Shown here in pieces: positions 32,420 through 43,700 of a DNA stretch of 64,000 bases; the stretch's first letter is position 1, and every line of letters starts with the position of its first letter. The stretch comes from Nelumbo lutea (Eukaryota > Streptophyta > Magnoliopsida > Proteales > Nelumbonaceae). The DNA lies in the NCBI GenBank assembly GCA_022828595.1, contig JAKGHH010000005.1:51765655-51829654 (forward strand), given 5' to 3'. The position numbers were made by a program, and so were the translations under genes. The notes below the pieces were generated by a model, which ran no database searches, had not been told where the DNA came from, and was given only the letters and a program-made list of their open reading frames with translations.

Positions 32420-34750
32420 CTGTATGAAGTAGCAATGGATCTGATATCTAACTAAAGACATGCATCCCTTTAAACCACTCACAAGTATTGGGAAAGATTT
32501 TTGTAGAATAAAGAATCTGAGTCCAATGGGCAGAAAGAACAAAATGGGTCTCCTCTTTTCTTCAAGCTGGCTAAAATATCAGCAAGTCTGTAGAAATGGT
32601 TATATATGGTCCCAGAATCCTCTGGAGCCACTAAGGTGCCTGGACTCAAACAAAAGAAATGATGGGTTAGAATGCTAGTTCAGCAAACTATAACAGCATG
32701 TGCAAACCATTAATAGAAATATCAGTACTGCAGATGTTCATAAACATGGCCAATGGGTAAGGAAGTATAGGATGAAAAGATATTATTTAGATGCTGAGTG
32801 GAATAAGGTTCCTGCTCTGGAACCGTAGTATGTTATTTCTTCACTCCACATCAAATGGCATTTGTTAGGCACGTGTATAATCCTATATTATGAAAAGACC
32901 AAAACAAATGAAAGTTTTGATTATTTTTTCCATTTTCAATTTCATTTTTCTTCAAATCAGTCATGCAATTGTGACTGATTTGTACTTAACTCTTTCCTTA
33001 ATTATTGCCTCTTGTGCAATTGTACTTCTGCCATTGTTCCCCAACCAAAATCACTATGGTCAATTGGCCACTACAGGTGTCTCTCATTATCACCACCACT
33101 TCAGCACTGGAATAGGAGTTTCTTCTCTATCATGATTATGACCTTTGATCTTCATTGTAAATTTTGGTTTAAGATATTTGGGACATGGCTCCTAGACCCA
33201 CAAGTTTTCATATATAAACTGTATAGCATGTCCAGATTCACAACACTAAAATACATACATTTTATAAGTTTATATTGTGTGATCAAGTACATGGAGAGTT
33301 CAAATTTAATCATGTAAAACAATGCAGAAACGATGCGGGCTGGTTAAATTTTGTGATTTTCCTTTTGTTACAGGATACCTCTTCAAGGTTCTTGTACAAC
33401 CTTAGAAGCTACTTCTTGATATCATGCAAACAGGTGAAACATTGTTAATCCACTAATTTCTTTGAGAAAATGGAATGCAATTTAGTAATGAAAAATCAAG
33501 GCAATAGAAGGTGAGGGGACTCTTTTTGACAAATGAGGAAAAAATTTCACAAGAATGGTTCATGTAGACCAGTATATTTTATATTATTTTCTATGCATGC
33601 AAAACAGGACAATCACAAATCCAAATATAGCCTCTAAGAACACCTCATAATTTTCATATAGCTAGCAAGTGCCATCAAGATGGACATCTATTAAATTCGC
33701 TTGAGATTCAAAGCTCTACTTAATTTACCAAAAGCATGAAATTTATTCTAAAATTATCACTGATTTTTTTTAACTGATTATGTTCTCTTGAAAGTTGAAA
33801 CATGCGTAGCTATGTGGCCCAAAACTAAGAAAATTGAAGCTGAAAGCAATAACTAATTAGATCTAGCTGACTTTTTAGATAGAGGAAAAAAGATTTCTTG
33901 AAGCCAACAAACATACCACAAAAAATGATGTAAAATAAAGGAAAACTAACAAAGTTTATAAGAAATAAGCAGGTTAAAGAGAAGTAAAAAGCTCAAAGGA
34001 AAGGTGCTACCAAGGAATAAATTAGTCGAAAGTTGTTCAGAAGTGAATCAATATCTAACATAGCGATCTAGGAATAAGCAAAGAAACTTATTATCATGTG
34101 AATTTTGTAGAATTACGTCAAATTAACAATTTAGATCCTTCAGATGCATCTGAAAAGAATAGATCCAAACACGCCCCCTCTCCCCAACAAAAGAAAAATG
34201 AGAGGAGAAGCTACAAGCACGAGACGGGAAACAAAAAAGTGAAAATATTGAAGCTAATCCAAGAAAACCATGGTAGATTACCTGGTACAGAAGGAAGACA
34301 TCAAGATTGAGATCGTATCAGCAATCAAATCCCGAAACGTGAAATACCCAGATGGAAGAAAAGCCTAAAAAATGGGCGGAGGGAAGACAAAATTTGGGTT
34401 TTGACCATGGAATCACAAGAATAAGCAAAAAAGTTAAAGCAAGAAAGCACCTTTAAGGAACCTTTTACATTAAAAATTGCAGATTTGAGTGGTTAAAAAA
34501 GGAAACGCCACATATGAAGAGCAAAACAATGGGCGGATGAAGAACAAATATGAAGAAATCAAAAGACCACACGCTTTAAACGCTATAAGAAAATATAAAA
34601 GAGTAAAATGAAAAGAAAATTGTGAGTTCCTTGTTGGAGAGTCTCAGAACCCAATTCAAGAATCTGAACAGATCAAATTTCCAAAACCCGTAACCAAGAG
34701 CCTACTCCAGGAAAACCCAATCTTCTGGGTATATGAAGAAAAGAACTCAC
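32420..34750 (-). other. Probable 5' leader intron of the GRAS gene
   Basis: On the minus strand a good donor, TTG|GTGAGTTC, lies at 34751/34750. Possible acceptors are ATACAG at 32420 and GTCTTTAG near 32450. The whole interval is A/T-rich and lacks coding sequence. Leader introns are known in PAT1-branch GRAS genes; the splice sites here are inferred. Confidence 0.4.
32954..32981. repeat. Perfect short inverted repeat
   Basis: AAATCAGTCA and TGACTGATTT are separated by the 8 bases TGCAATTG. It lies within the inferred leader intron of the GRAS gene. Confidence 0.7.
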
Positions 34751-34912
34751 CAACAATCCCTTTCAAAGAACCTTCTGAGCTTCACAAATCAAACCCACTT
34801 TTTCCATCTCCTGCGTTCCTTATTCATCCCCTTACCCTCTGCCCCTAGTTTTACTTTTCTCTTTGTCTTTTCCAGTTTTCCCCACCAAGTTATCAACTCC
34901 CTATTGTCTTCA

Positions 34913-34923
34913 CGTTTATACCC
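34913..34923 (-). promoter_or_regulatory. Candidate TATA box of the GRAS gene
   Basis: GGGTATAAACG on the minus strand would place transcription start at about 34885, upstream of the inferred leader donor. It is supported by position only. Confidence 0.35.
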
Positions 34924-34989
34924 ACTCGTCTCTGATGCTGTTGATGGCACATAAACAAACAACAGCAGATGTATGCACAATTACAGGAA

Positions 34990-35640
34990 GGAAGTTAAGT
35001 GACCTTGGAGGCAGCTGACTGTTTCAGTATCAAAATCCAAACCGTTCAGTCAGTCAGACCGTGTCATCTGATGGGTCTTGTTGGGGAAATATGTGTGGCT
35101 TTGGATGAAGGGTCCGGGAAACAAACATGGTGCGAACACATTGCATCAAGCATCAATGGCGAGCTCTTTTTGTCCATTTTTCTCAACTGGGAATCATGAC
35201 TGTTTATTAAAAAGTCAATGATCGCTTATTAAATATTTCCGCGTATCAACTCCCTGTGGTTGTGGCTGTGAAATGGCAAACGAAACCTTGACAATTGTGG
35301 GTAAGTATGGTTGTACCTAACCTGTGATAAAGAGAATCAGATGAGTAATGAAGTCAATTTCAGTGGTGAGATCGTGCACTAACTCGCTTGATTCTCGAGT
35401 GCCTTCTGCACTGAATGGCATGAGTTGGAAATACACAAGAAGTCCAAGTTGTCTATTGTTAATCCCAACTCAGTTGACATCTCTACCTTATCCAGTACAC
35501 AGGTTAATGGACTTCAAATTAACTGTCTGTTTGTCATCGATGCTGGTGATTGATGTGTGGATTGCAAGGATGGTTTTATGAGAAGATGGTGTCTTTTTTT
35601 TTTTTTCTTTAGAAAAGTTGCTGTTAGATAGGATATTTTC
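34990..35640. other. Upstream flank of the GRAS gene, no gene recognised
   Basis: Mixed-composition sequence that may hold promoter elements of the GRAS gene. It ends in a poly(T) run at about 35591-35605. No coding sequence is recognised. Confidence 0.45.
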
Positions 35641-35649
35641 TAAGCAATA

Positions 35650-36610
35650 TTAACGTTTTCTGTTTGATATCAATGCTTCAGTATTGGTATGTTTTAGAAA
35701 TGTTTTTAGTATTGGTATCTATTATCCAGTGTCACATCATGTTCTTGTCACTGCCACCTCATGTCCCTGTTGGCAGCAACTACTTGTAGTTCCAAAAAAT
35801 GCTAAATTTGGTGTTGCTCTAAGCCATGCCTTCTCGGTTTCCAAGGCATGGCTTGAAATACTGTTTTTTATCGAAAAACTGTTCCAAACAAATAGCCATT
35901 TCTTGGAACACCTTCTAATGTGGCACTGATGTGTCGCCGTTTTTCTGGAGTAACGACATCGATGCCAAACAGATGCCAAGTATTTGTTTAGCATAGATGC
36001 TATAGATACAACACTATTTTCTCAGAAAATGGTGCTGTTGATATGTGGGTTGGAAGCACTGTTTTCTGGTGTCTTTTTTGTTTTTTGTTTGGAAACATTG
36101 CTACAAAGTACGACATTTCTTAGAGCAACAACAGCGTTTTCTGTTTGGTACCAATGCATGTATGGGTTGGAAGCATCGTTTTCTTGTGTCTTTTTTTTTT
36201 GGAAACATTACTGCCAAGTACAACATTTTCTAGAGCAACAATAGCGTTTTTTTTTGTTTGGTACCAATGCTCTAGGAAACGTTTTTAGCACTGGTACCTA
36301 TTATCCAGTGCCACACCATGTCCCAGTTGGCAGCAATGAGTTGCAACTCCAGGAAATACTGAATTCGGCGTTGCTCCAAGCCACGTCATGTCCCAGTTGG
36401 CAGCAACGAGTTGCAACTCCAGGAAATACTGAATTCGGCGTTGCTCCAAGCTACGTCTTCCTGATTTCCAAAACGTGGCTTAGAACACCTTTTTTATGGA
36501 AAAACGGTTCCAAACAAATAAGTGATTCCTGGAGCACCACTTTTTCCGACGTGGCACTAATGTATTGCCATTTTTTGGAGCAACGGCATCGATGCCAAAC
36601 AGACGCTAGG
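35650..36610. repeat. Duplicated repeat with inverted CTGTTTGG ends, unclassified element
   Basis: A segment of about 300 bp occurs twice (about 35690-35985 and 36280-36605), with shared phrases such as TGGCAGCAAC and GTTCCAAACAAATA. The left boundary has TCTGTTTGATATCAATGC and the right boundary GCATCGATGCCAAACAG, an inverted pair. Between them are two diverged copies of a unit with GGAAACATT and AGAGCAACAA. No coding capacity is seen. Confidence 0.6.
36311..36450 (+). repeat. 70-bp tandem duplication
   Basis: Two adjacent 70-bp copies (36311-36380 and 36381-36450) start CCAC and contain TCCCAGTTGGCAGCAA and GAATTCGGCGTTGCTCCAAG. They differ at only a few positions, so the duplication is recent. 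Confidence 0.88.
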
Positions 36611-37600
36611 AGAGAAAATAGCAATAAAAGGATTTTACAAAATAAGATAAGCTCATTCCTCTTGTTTTTGTTTAGGTGGTGTTTGGTTTGTGATTTGGAA
36701 GATCCATGAGCCTGTTGAAAAATTGGGTTTTAATGGTTTGAAAAATGAAATTTAATCAGATTCTTAGACCATGCAATACATTCTCTAACCCATTTGTTGG
36801 TTGGGTTTTGAACCTGAAAATAGGGGTTTTAATTTTGAAATTTGAGAAAAAAATTCAATAATCAATAATTAATGACTATATGTTGCTTGTGCGGAGATCA
36901 ATATTGGATCATGTGATGTCAAGCTTGTATCAGCAGACCATATTTTGGTAAATAAATAAGATGAATTGACTAGTTCAAAATAAGAAGAAAGTTCTCATTA
37001 TTCATTCTAAAACCATGCCGAACGCAAAACTGACCAGATACTGGACATGACCTAGGTGGGTAAGTTGGGGTTTGGGGGCTACCTTTATGTAAGGCTTGAT
37101 AGATGACTTATAACATATGATTCCATATGTAAATGTGCCCTTAAGAATCAAGGCCATGAAATGGCATTGTAACTGTGAAGATTATTTTGATATATCCAAG
37201 TTGATATTTTCTGATTGGAGTCTACTTAACACCCATACCCCACATTATGGTGGCATGAGTCCACGTGGCACCAATCAAATGGTTAAAAGCGCCTTCATTA
37301 TCCTAGTAAATTATTCTTAGTCCTAAGCTATTGGAGGATGGCTAGGCTGGGTTTTATTGGACTTCACAATTTACAGTTGATGGACCCTTTTCTTTCCACT
37401 TTCCTAGGTGCTGTAATCAAATATCATTGGACCTCGTCTCATGATATGTTTTTTTTTCTTAGTGGAGTAGTTGGGGTGATTGTTTACTGTGCGGTCTGTT
37501 TTTATGGAATGACTCTTATGAGGACTGCCTCTTATGGGAGCATTTAATGTTAGGAAAAATTTGATTATTTAATGAAAATCCTTAAAAATAATTTATATAT
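36611..37600. other. Intergenic sequence, nothing recognised
   Basis: Ordinary A/T-rich intergenic DNA. Open frames near 37117 and 37338 show no domain and no gene structure. Confidence 0.5.
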
Positions 37601-37614
37601 CTGCACCTCATATA

Positions 37615-37677
37615 GTGCGGATGGGAGATGTGCGATAAAGATATGCTGTGAGGTTAGTGTGAGGAGCAGATCCGGAC
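37615..37677 (+). mobile_element. Fragment related to the 46107-46314 foldback element
   Basis: The phrase GTGTGAGGAGCAGATCC, with a preceding GGGAGATGTGCG, matches the right end of the foldback element at 46107-46314. The rest of this copy is not recognisable. Confidence 0.45.
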
Positions 37678-37860
37678 TCCTAATATATGGGACATTTAAT
37701 GTAATAAATACCAGTCATGGGCCGTTTGATATCGACTCCTTAAGGGCTGAAGGTTGGGGAGTGTGAATCTGCTACCCACATGACAGTGGCACACTGAGAA
37801 TATTTCCCATGAACAACAGCATATAAATATTTTCTTTTGTATGGCTTTAGTGTCATTTGG

Positions 37861-38027
37861 GGAAGGTGCCAGCTTAACTTGGTGGTAAAGTCTCAAGTTC
37901 GTTGTAATGAAGAACTGTGTTGAGTCCCACCTTCTACAGGGTTTGAGGGTAGGGGTGGGGGTAAGGGTTTGGTAAAGTCTCTAGGTGCTCATCTTGTGTA
38001 GTCGGCCCATTTGCGTACCAAAAAAAG
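37861..38027 (+). mobile_element. tRNA-derived SINE
   Basis: An RNA polymerase III A-box-like segment (AGCTTAACTTGGTGGTAAAG) is followed about 40 bases later by a B-box-like GTGTTGAGTCCC. Then comes a unique body and a short A-run at 38019-38026. The layout is that of a plant tRNA-related SINE. Confidence 0.62.
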
Positions 38028-38745
38028 AGGGTAGCAGATCTGATGTCCAAATTAGATAGATTAGTATGAGCCCAGATCTCTTGCAAGCAAAAATTCTTTG
38101 CATATATCAGTCAGCTGTATATTAATTGAAAATATCTTCCGTAAATGTATATTAAATTCATGGAAAATGTTTTCAATCTGCAACAGTATTCCCATACTTG
38201 CAAAGTGTGTGGAGGTTTTGCTCTTAACCTCTAGGAAATCCATCACGATTTATGTATCCCTTGAAATAATATTTTATTGTCTAATTATTTTATCAATTAA
38301 AAGACAAAGCACTAAGTTGTTTAATTCAGTTTCTATCCCATAGAACCAAACTTTGTAAAACCTAAAAAGAATGGATCCACCATTACTAGGAGAGGAAAAA
38401 CATGTTTTGAATACTTCCACAATAAACAAATAAATAGATAGATTAATGAATGGATAAACATTGAGCTCTATGGAAAGGGATATGGATATAGAAAAAAAAC
38501 AAAAAAAAAAAAAAAACAAATTTGTTGCATTCAAGGACATTAGCCATAGATAGCAGCCCTATAAAAATTCCTACTAACATGCCCATAATAATAAGAGGCT
38601 TGGCTTGTAAGAGTTCATGACGCACTAGCTGAGATGGTTACTTGGCATCCCTTTGAATATGGAGGTGCAGAAAAAATTCACGTAATTGCAACCCTCCTAT
38701 TTGGTCTATTTTAATGAACTTCAAAATATGGTAAGAATGTTCTAT

Positions 38746-38973
38746 TGAGGTTCAAAGTATCGATATGTATTGGCGATCAGTATCGGCTAATATGTATTAT
38801 TCCGGGACTCCTCTGATATGCCTCTATAGTGGGTGTATCGGGGGTCTGACCAATTCAGGGGATGGAAGATACCTAAACCCCCCCCCCCCTGAACTAGTTG
38901 CAGAAAAAAAAACTAAAAAAAGAAACAGTATCGATTTGCCCAATACATCCATACCGGCATATTTTAAACCTTG
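38746..38973. mobile_element. hAT-type MITE, family A copy 2
   Basis: The ends are TGAGGTTCAAAGTATCGATA and TTTTAAACCTTG. The perfect 8-bp target-site duplication TGTTCTAT is at 38738-38745 and 38974-38981. A C12 run and an A-rich tract lie inside. Confidence 0.85.
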
Positions 38974-38984
38974 TGTTCTATATT

Positions 38985-41765
38985 GAAATTAAGGTTGTGT
39001 TTGATAAGATTATTATTTCTACCTGAAATGTTTTGAATTGATCAAATACAAATTAGTGTAGAACTAATCATATAATTGAAATATATTAATATGTTCATAC
39101 GGCCTTGTCTCTAACATCTTTACTGTTTCATGGAGTTTATATGGATTAACATGCCATGGATGCAAGAGAGAGCACAGTGGTTGGTAATACAGATTACAGA
39201 CAGCCAAAATTTTTCCATAAAAAACATCCACAGTAACTCAGTAAGCCCTTCGTCAAGGACTAGGTATAATATTAAAAATCTAAAAGCATGCAAATTGGGT
39301 CCCCCTTAAGGTTGCATTTATATCAGCTCGGTTTTATAGGCATTTGGAAGAAATGTGTAATTTTGGTTAACATAAAACTCTATTCCAATTTAGATTTGTT
39401 GGCGTTTGGATGGAGATGATAGTTTTATATTGTGAATCAATGTAAAATCTCATCAAGTATAAAGTTTTATATCAATAATCCATATAAATATTACATCGAT
39501 TTTATTAATGTAAAACTTTACACTATTTTTATCATAATTTTTAAAATGTAACGGTTACCCATATATACACTGATTGTGTTTTACACCGGATCCAAACGTA
39601 TATAGGTCTGATGTGAACAGAAGGACAGAATCACTGGCCAATCTAGATGGTCCGTCACGTCCAGTTGATGGTTTTGATATGCCACATCATCCCTCTGCAT
39701 GCATGGCATGTAGCTTGCGTAAGAAATCTCCCTACTCAATGAAAGAGTAAACACTTTATTATATTTTATGTAATATATATTTGCTTTAAATAAGAAAAAT
39801 AACTAAATCTTTTCATGATTATTTGATAAAGCTTTTATTTTTCAAAAAAAAAAAGCTTTTCTTGAGAAAAGTTAATATATTTTTTTCAAGGGGTTGACAT
39901 ATTTGGAAACATCATAAAGGAACTCACAAAAACTAATTTCTTGTCCATACCATATGTCAAAAACCTATTTTTAATTTTATTTGTTAAGGAATTTGACTCA
40001 AATCCCACAAGATTAAGGGGGTATTCGCCAAATTAGATATATATGGTTTTGCTTTCAAAACAAAAATAACTACCACATCAGCAAAATGCCAATATATATG
40101 ATTTCATTTTTTGAAAAAAATGCAATTGCCACATCAGCAAAACCATATTGTTTTTTTTTTTCTAACATAACAATCGTTTTTTGTTTTCAAAGAATGAAAT
40201 CAGACCTATCAGCGTACAACTCCTAAATTAAAAATTGCAGAAAAATAACTTAGATTGTTATTTTCATTTTGCGTTATTTATGCGGGATAGAAGTAAAGGG
40301 TTGACTATCAAACCCATAAGATCCATCTTGCGCTGATGGAGGTCATCTTGGTTTTAAGTCAGAACTTTGCATGTTATTAGTTAGGTCAATCTGGATATCT
40401 TCACCCATGATAATAGGAGCCCAAAGAAAACTTGAAACAGATTGTTAATCTCTATCTAGTGTCCAGTACTGGATGTCATGGTTATCCATGACTTTTGGGA
40501 GTTGTTTCTTTGTGAATTTCAACTTCGAATGCCAAATAATTTGTATCCGATCTTAATCAAGAAGAAAGGCTTAAAGAACCAAAGTGAGCTCAATTCTAAT
40601 CAGCACACAAGTTTATAATAATCACTGGGGTCAGATTAGTTGAGCATTATCCAAATGTTAATTCAAAAGTTTTAAATTAGAGAGACCAAAATTCTACCAG
40701 GAATCTAGTTGGTAAAGATCCATCTTGCTTCAGTTCCCACCATTGCTTTATATACTTCAGTCTGGACGAGTTCTATAAGGTCAATGAGATGGGGCTGTCC
40801 AATTTGATCCAATCCGCGCGAGGCCCCATTTTTAGTCCTGTAATCTCTCTCTCTCTCTCTCTCTCTCTCGATTTTTAGTCCTGTAACCCCTTCAGCCTGT
40901 TGTTTTGTATCCTGCATGTAAATGAGTCAATGCTGGTTCTGACCATTCTGTGGGTGCAAGTTTGAACAAAATGAGTTGTTGGCGCAAGTATGAAAAGGAT
41001 CAAATGTAAATAGCATCCTTGATTTGGTTTTGACCAAGTGCTGGGACCGATCATCCCAATAAGTTTCCATAATGCGTTCTCCGTAAAGGCAAAGAGACCG
41101 AGGACCCACCAGGCCACCAACCTATCTAGATCAGGAAAAAAATCATTAATAAAAGATTTTTTTTTTAATTATTTGACAAATAAATTGTCTTCTTTCCTCT
41201 GCCAAACCTTCACTAGAATGCAGATCATATATGTATGCAGACTAGTTATGGACGTAGCCATCTCAAAATTAATTTTTTGGATGCTTAAATTAACTTGCTG
41301 AGGTTCTTTTGAGTACTTTAGTTTTACAAATATTAGGGTTTGGGATGTCGCTTTTTTGTCATTTATTTATTGTTTTTATTTTCTTAAATTCATTGACTTT
41401 TAATAATAAATAAAGACCCCGCCACTTCAAGGGTGTTGAGATAACAACTGATGGCTGGGTTTTGTTATTTCCTAGTAAATATATAATTTATGAGAAGCAA
41501 GTAGGTCAATTCCTTCTCCAATGAGAATATGTCTATTTGGAGTCCTAGTAGAAAAAAGAAAAAGAAGAAACAGCTTTCCTTTTTACCTTTTACTGTATTT
41601 GATAATTTTCTATAGGCCATTACACAGAGAGAGAGAGAGAGATTCCATTTGTCTTACTTCAGCAAGCATCATGGGCCCGTCCTTCACAAATGACATCAAA
41701 ATTACAATAACATAAAAAGGGTTTCGGATGATTAATTGGACTGATTTCAATTGGGAAGTGGCAAC
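38985..41765. other. Intergenic, no gene recognised
   Basis: A/T-rich. A weak inverted pair, GGCGTTTGGATGG near 39410 and GGATCCAAACG near 39587, may mark a short decayed MITE. A (CT)n microsatellite is at 40843-40869. Nothing looks coding. Confidence 0.45.
40843..40869. repeat. (CT)n microsatellite
   Basis: About 13 CT dinucleotides, preceded and followed by a duplicated TTTTTAGTCCTGTAA phrase at about 40829 and 40872. Confidence 0.88.
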
Positions 41766-41769
41766 TAGG

Positions 41770-41905
41770 GCTGCATTTGGTATTCTTTATTTTAAGGATT
41801 TACTCTTTTTTTTTTTTTTTTCAGTTAAGACTTCAGTATTCATAAAGGTATTTTAACTGCAAAAAATAAAGATAAAACCTTAAAATAAAGAATGCCAAAT
41901 GCAGC
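41770..41905. mobile_element. MITE with 28-bp terminal inverted repeats
   Basis: The left end GCTGCATTTGGTATTCTTTA (28 bp to 41797) and the right end CCTTAAAATAAAGAATGCCA (to 41905) are inverted copies with one mismatch. The 136-bp element includes a T14 run. The target-site duplication is unresolved; TA on both sides a few bases out is possible. Confidence 0.75.
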
Positions 41906-42257
41906 GTAAAGTTGTTTTTTGATTGTCCTATTACCTAGAAATGCTGATGCAATCGAACAATACTCTAAATAAATGTATTAAATTAATAAGTATTGTTGCC
42001 TCAGTGATCGTCTGACAAAATTACTTTCTACAATCTAGACCTCGTTCATGGCTCTCCACAAAGTAATTTGGGTTGGAAAGAAACAATATGTACCCATACA
42101 AAAATACCTCAGAATTTTTTCTTTAGACTGTTCTCTGATGCAACAATTGTTTTTGTTTTTTCTAAAACCATTCATATTATCAAACACCCGTTTAATCTTA
42201 TCAGGAATGTAATTTGATTCCAACATCAACCCAACGATGGATGCAATCCATACACAT

Positions 42258-42435
42258 GAGTTCACATCTCCTCCCGACAAAGGGTCACCCCACAATATCT
42301 CAAAGCATATCCCTGTTGTGTATTTGAGAACATTCTCAATGATAACATCATCATTTTTTATACTATCATTGAGAGATGTTCTTCATACACGCCAGAGATA
42401 TGCTGTAGAACGTTGTGGGGCGGTGATGTGAACTC
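42258..42435. mobile_element. Mutator-type MITE, family C copy 1
   Basis: The ends are GAGTTCACATCTCC and GGTGATGTGAACTC. The flanks CATACACAT (42249-42257) and TAGACACAT (42436-42444) match at 7 of 9 positions. The interior contains an inverted TTGAGAACATTCTCAATGAT pair. Confidence 0.72.
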
Positions 42436-42759
42436 TAGACACATGGGTTCAGCCTGTTGGGTCGAGGTTGAGCTAGATTTGAGTCCATTTGATTAGGATA
42501 TAATATTATATGTTGGGAAAAAAATTGTAGACTGTAGTTATTAATATCGAACTCAGAATTTTCCAAGGTGACAATTGGCGCTCCAATTGAAGGAACATAT
42601 TTGAGTTGGGTAGGCAAAGATCTCAATCCAAGTCCACCAACTTCTGATTAGGTCTGGTTGAGTTTATAAGACCAAACTTAGCATGAGAAAGCCCAATATA
42701 TGCATACTTAGATTGAAGTAGGCTGGGCAAATTAATTCACATTAATGCATGTTAGATCT

Positions 42760-43060
42760 ACTAGGTGGCCGGTTTAATGATTCAACTGGGTGGTTTGCCT
42801 GGTGATTAAACGATCAAAATGTCATGTCCAGCAAGATCCAACTAGTTGTCCGTACTGGACCGTTTTGGCTCATAAATAAATCAGGATACCAGTTTGGTTT
42901 TAACCCCAAATCATTGATTTGGTCAATGACTTGTTAATCTGGGCGGTTAAACCATCAATTTGGACAATGATTTTTTGTCTATTTTTTATTTTAATTTTTT
43001 TAATTACTACAGGATGATCTGTTTAAATCAGACGTTTAAACTGTTGATCCAAAAACCGGT
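42760..43060. mobile_element. Relic of a family B hAT-type MITE
   Basis: Phrases such as ATTGATTTGGTCAATGACTT and GGCGGTTAAACCATCAATTT parallel the interiors of the family B elements, in reverse orientation. Ends and duplication are not resolvable. Confidence 0.35.
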
Positions 43061-43700
43061 GGCCAATTGGTATTGGTTCTTGATCAGAGATAATTTGGCC
43101 CATCAAATGATGTGACAATACATGAGTGACAGAATGATGTGATGACATCTCAGCGACCTCGATGACCTTAGCAATCTCAGTCAGTGAATCACCTCGCGCA
43201 CCTTGATTCATCTAGCTATACTGAAGTGTGAATAGCTCAACTATATGCACTAACCTGCTGAGGTGCCACATAACTTCAATTTAGAAGCAAGTTAGTTGTC
43301 TTTGATCTCCTCAAGATCATAGCATCACATAAGTGGAGTTCATCTTTTCCCGCCCGATTTGTACGAACATGGATAAACCTTATCAATTTGCACGGAGTCC
43401 ATCTTCAGGTGTAAAACCAACTCCAGACTAGATGGGTTGAGGATCTTGAATACACATCGTAAGGCCCATGACTGTTTGCCTATATAAAGGCCTTGCCTCC
43501 AATCTCATAAGGCACATGTGACCCAGCTCTCTCATTTCTTTTACAATCTAAACCTTATCAGAATGCTCATACGGGGTAAAAAATCCCGAACACTCTCACA
43601 TACTTATCTTGCAATTTGACTAAACGGCCTCACTACCTCGTTGTCCGAACTGTCTTATCAGATCGTGCACCGTGAGTTCCGATAAACGTTGGCCCTAATT
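43060..43700. other. Possible solo LTR or LTR-like remnant
   Basis: A TATATAAAGG box (near 43482) is followed by about 200 bp of C/T-rich sequence with short phrases resembling a retrotransposon R-U5 region (CCTCGTTGTCCGAACTGTC). No matching second copy, PBS or duplication was found. Confidence 0.3.

Noticed and set aside
32890..33135. 81-codon plus-strand frame starting with a signal-peptide-like hydrophobic stretch
   Set aside because: The hydrophobicity comes from T-rich DNA. It lies antisense within the inferred leader intron of the GRAS gene and no domain follows.
38620..38690. Possible tRNA-like segment
   Set aside because: There is an A-box-like motif but no B box, and no cloverleaf could be drawn.
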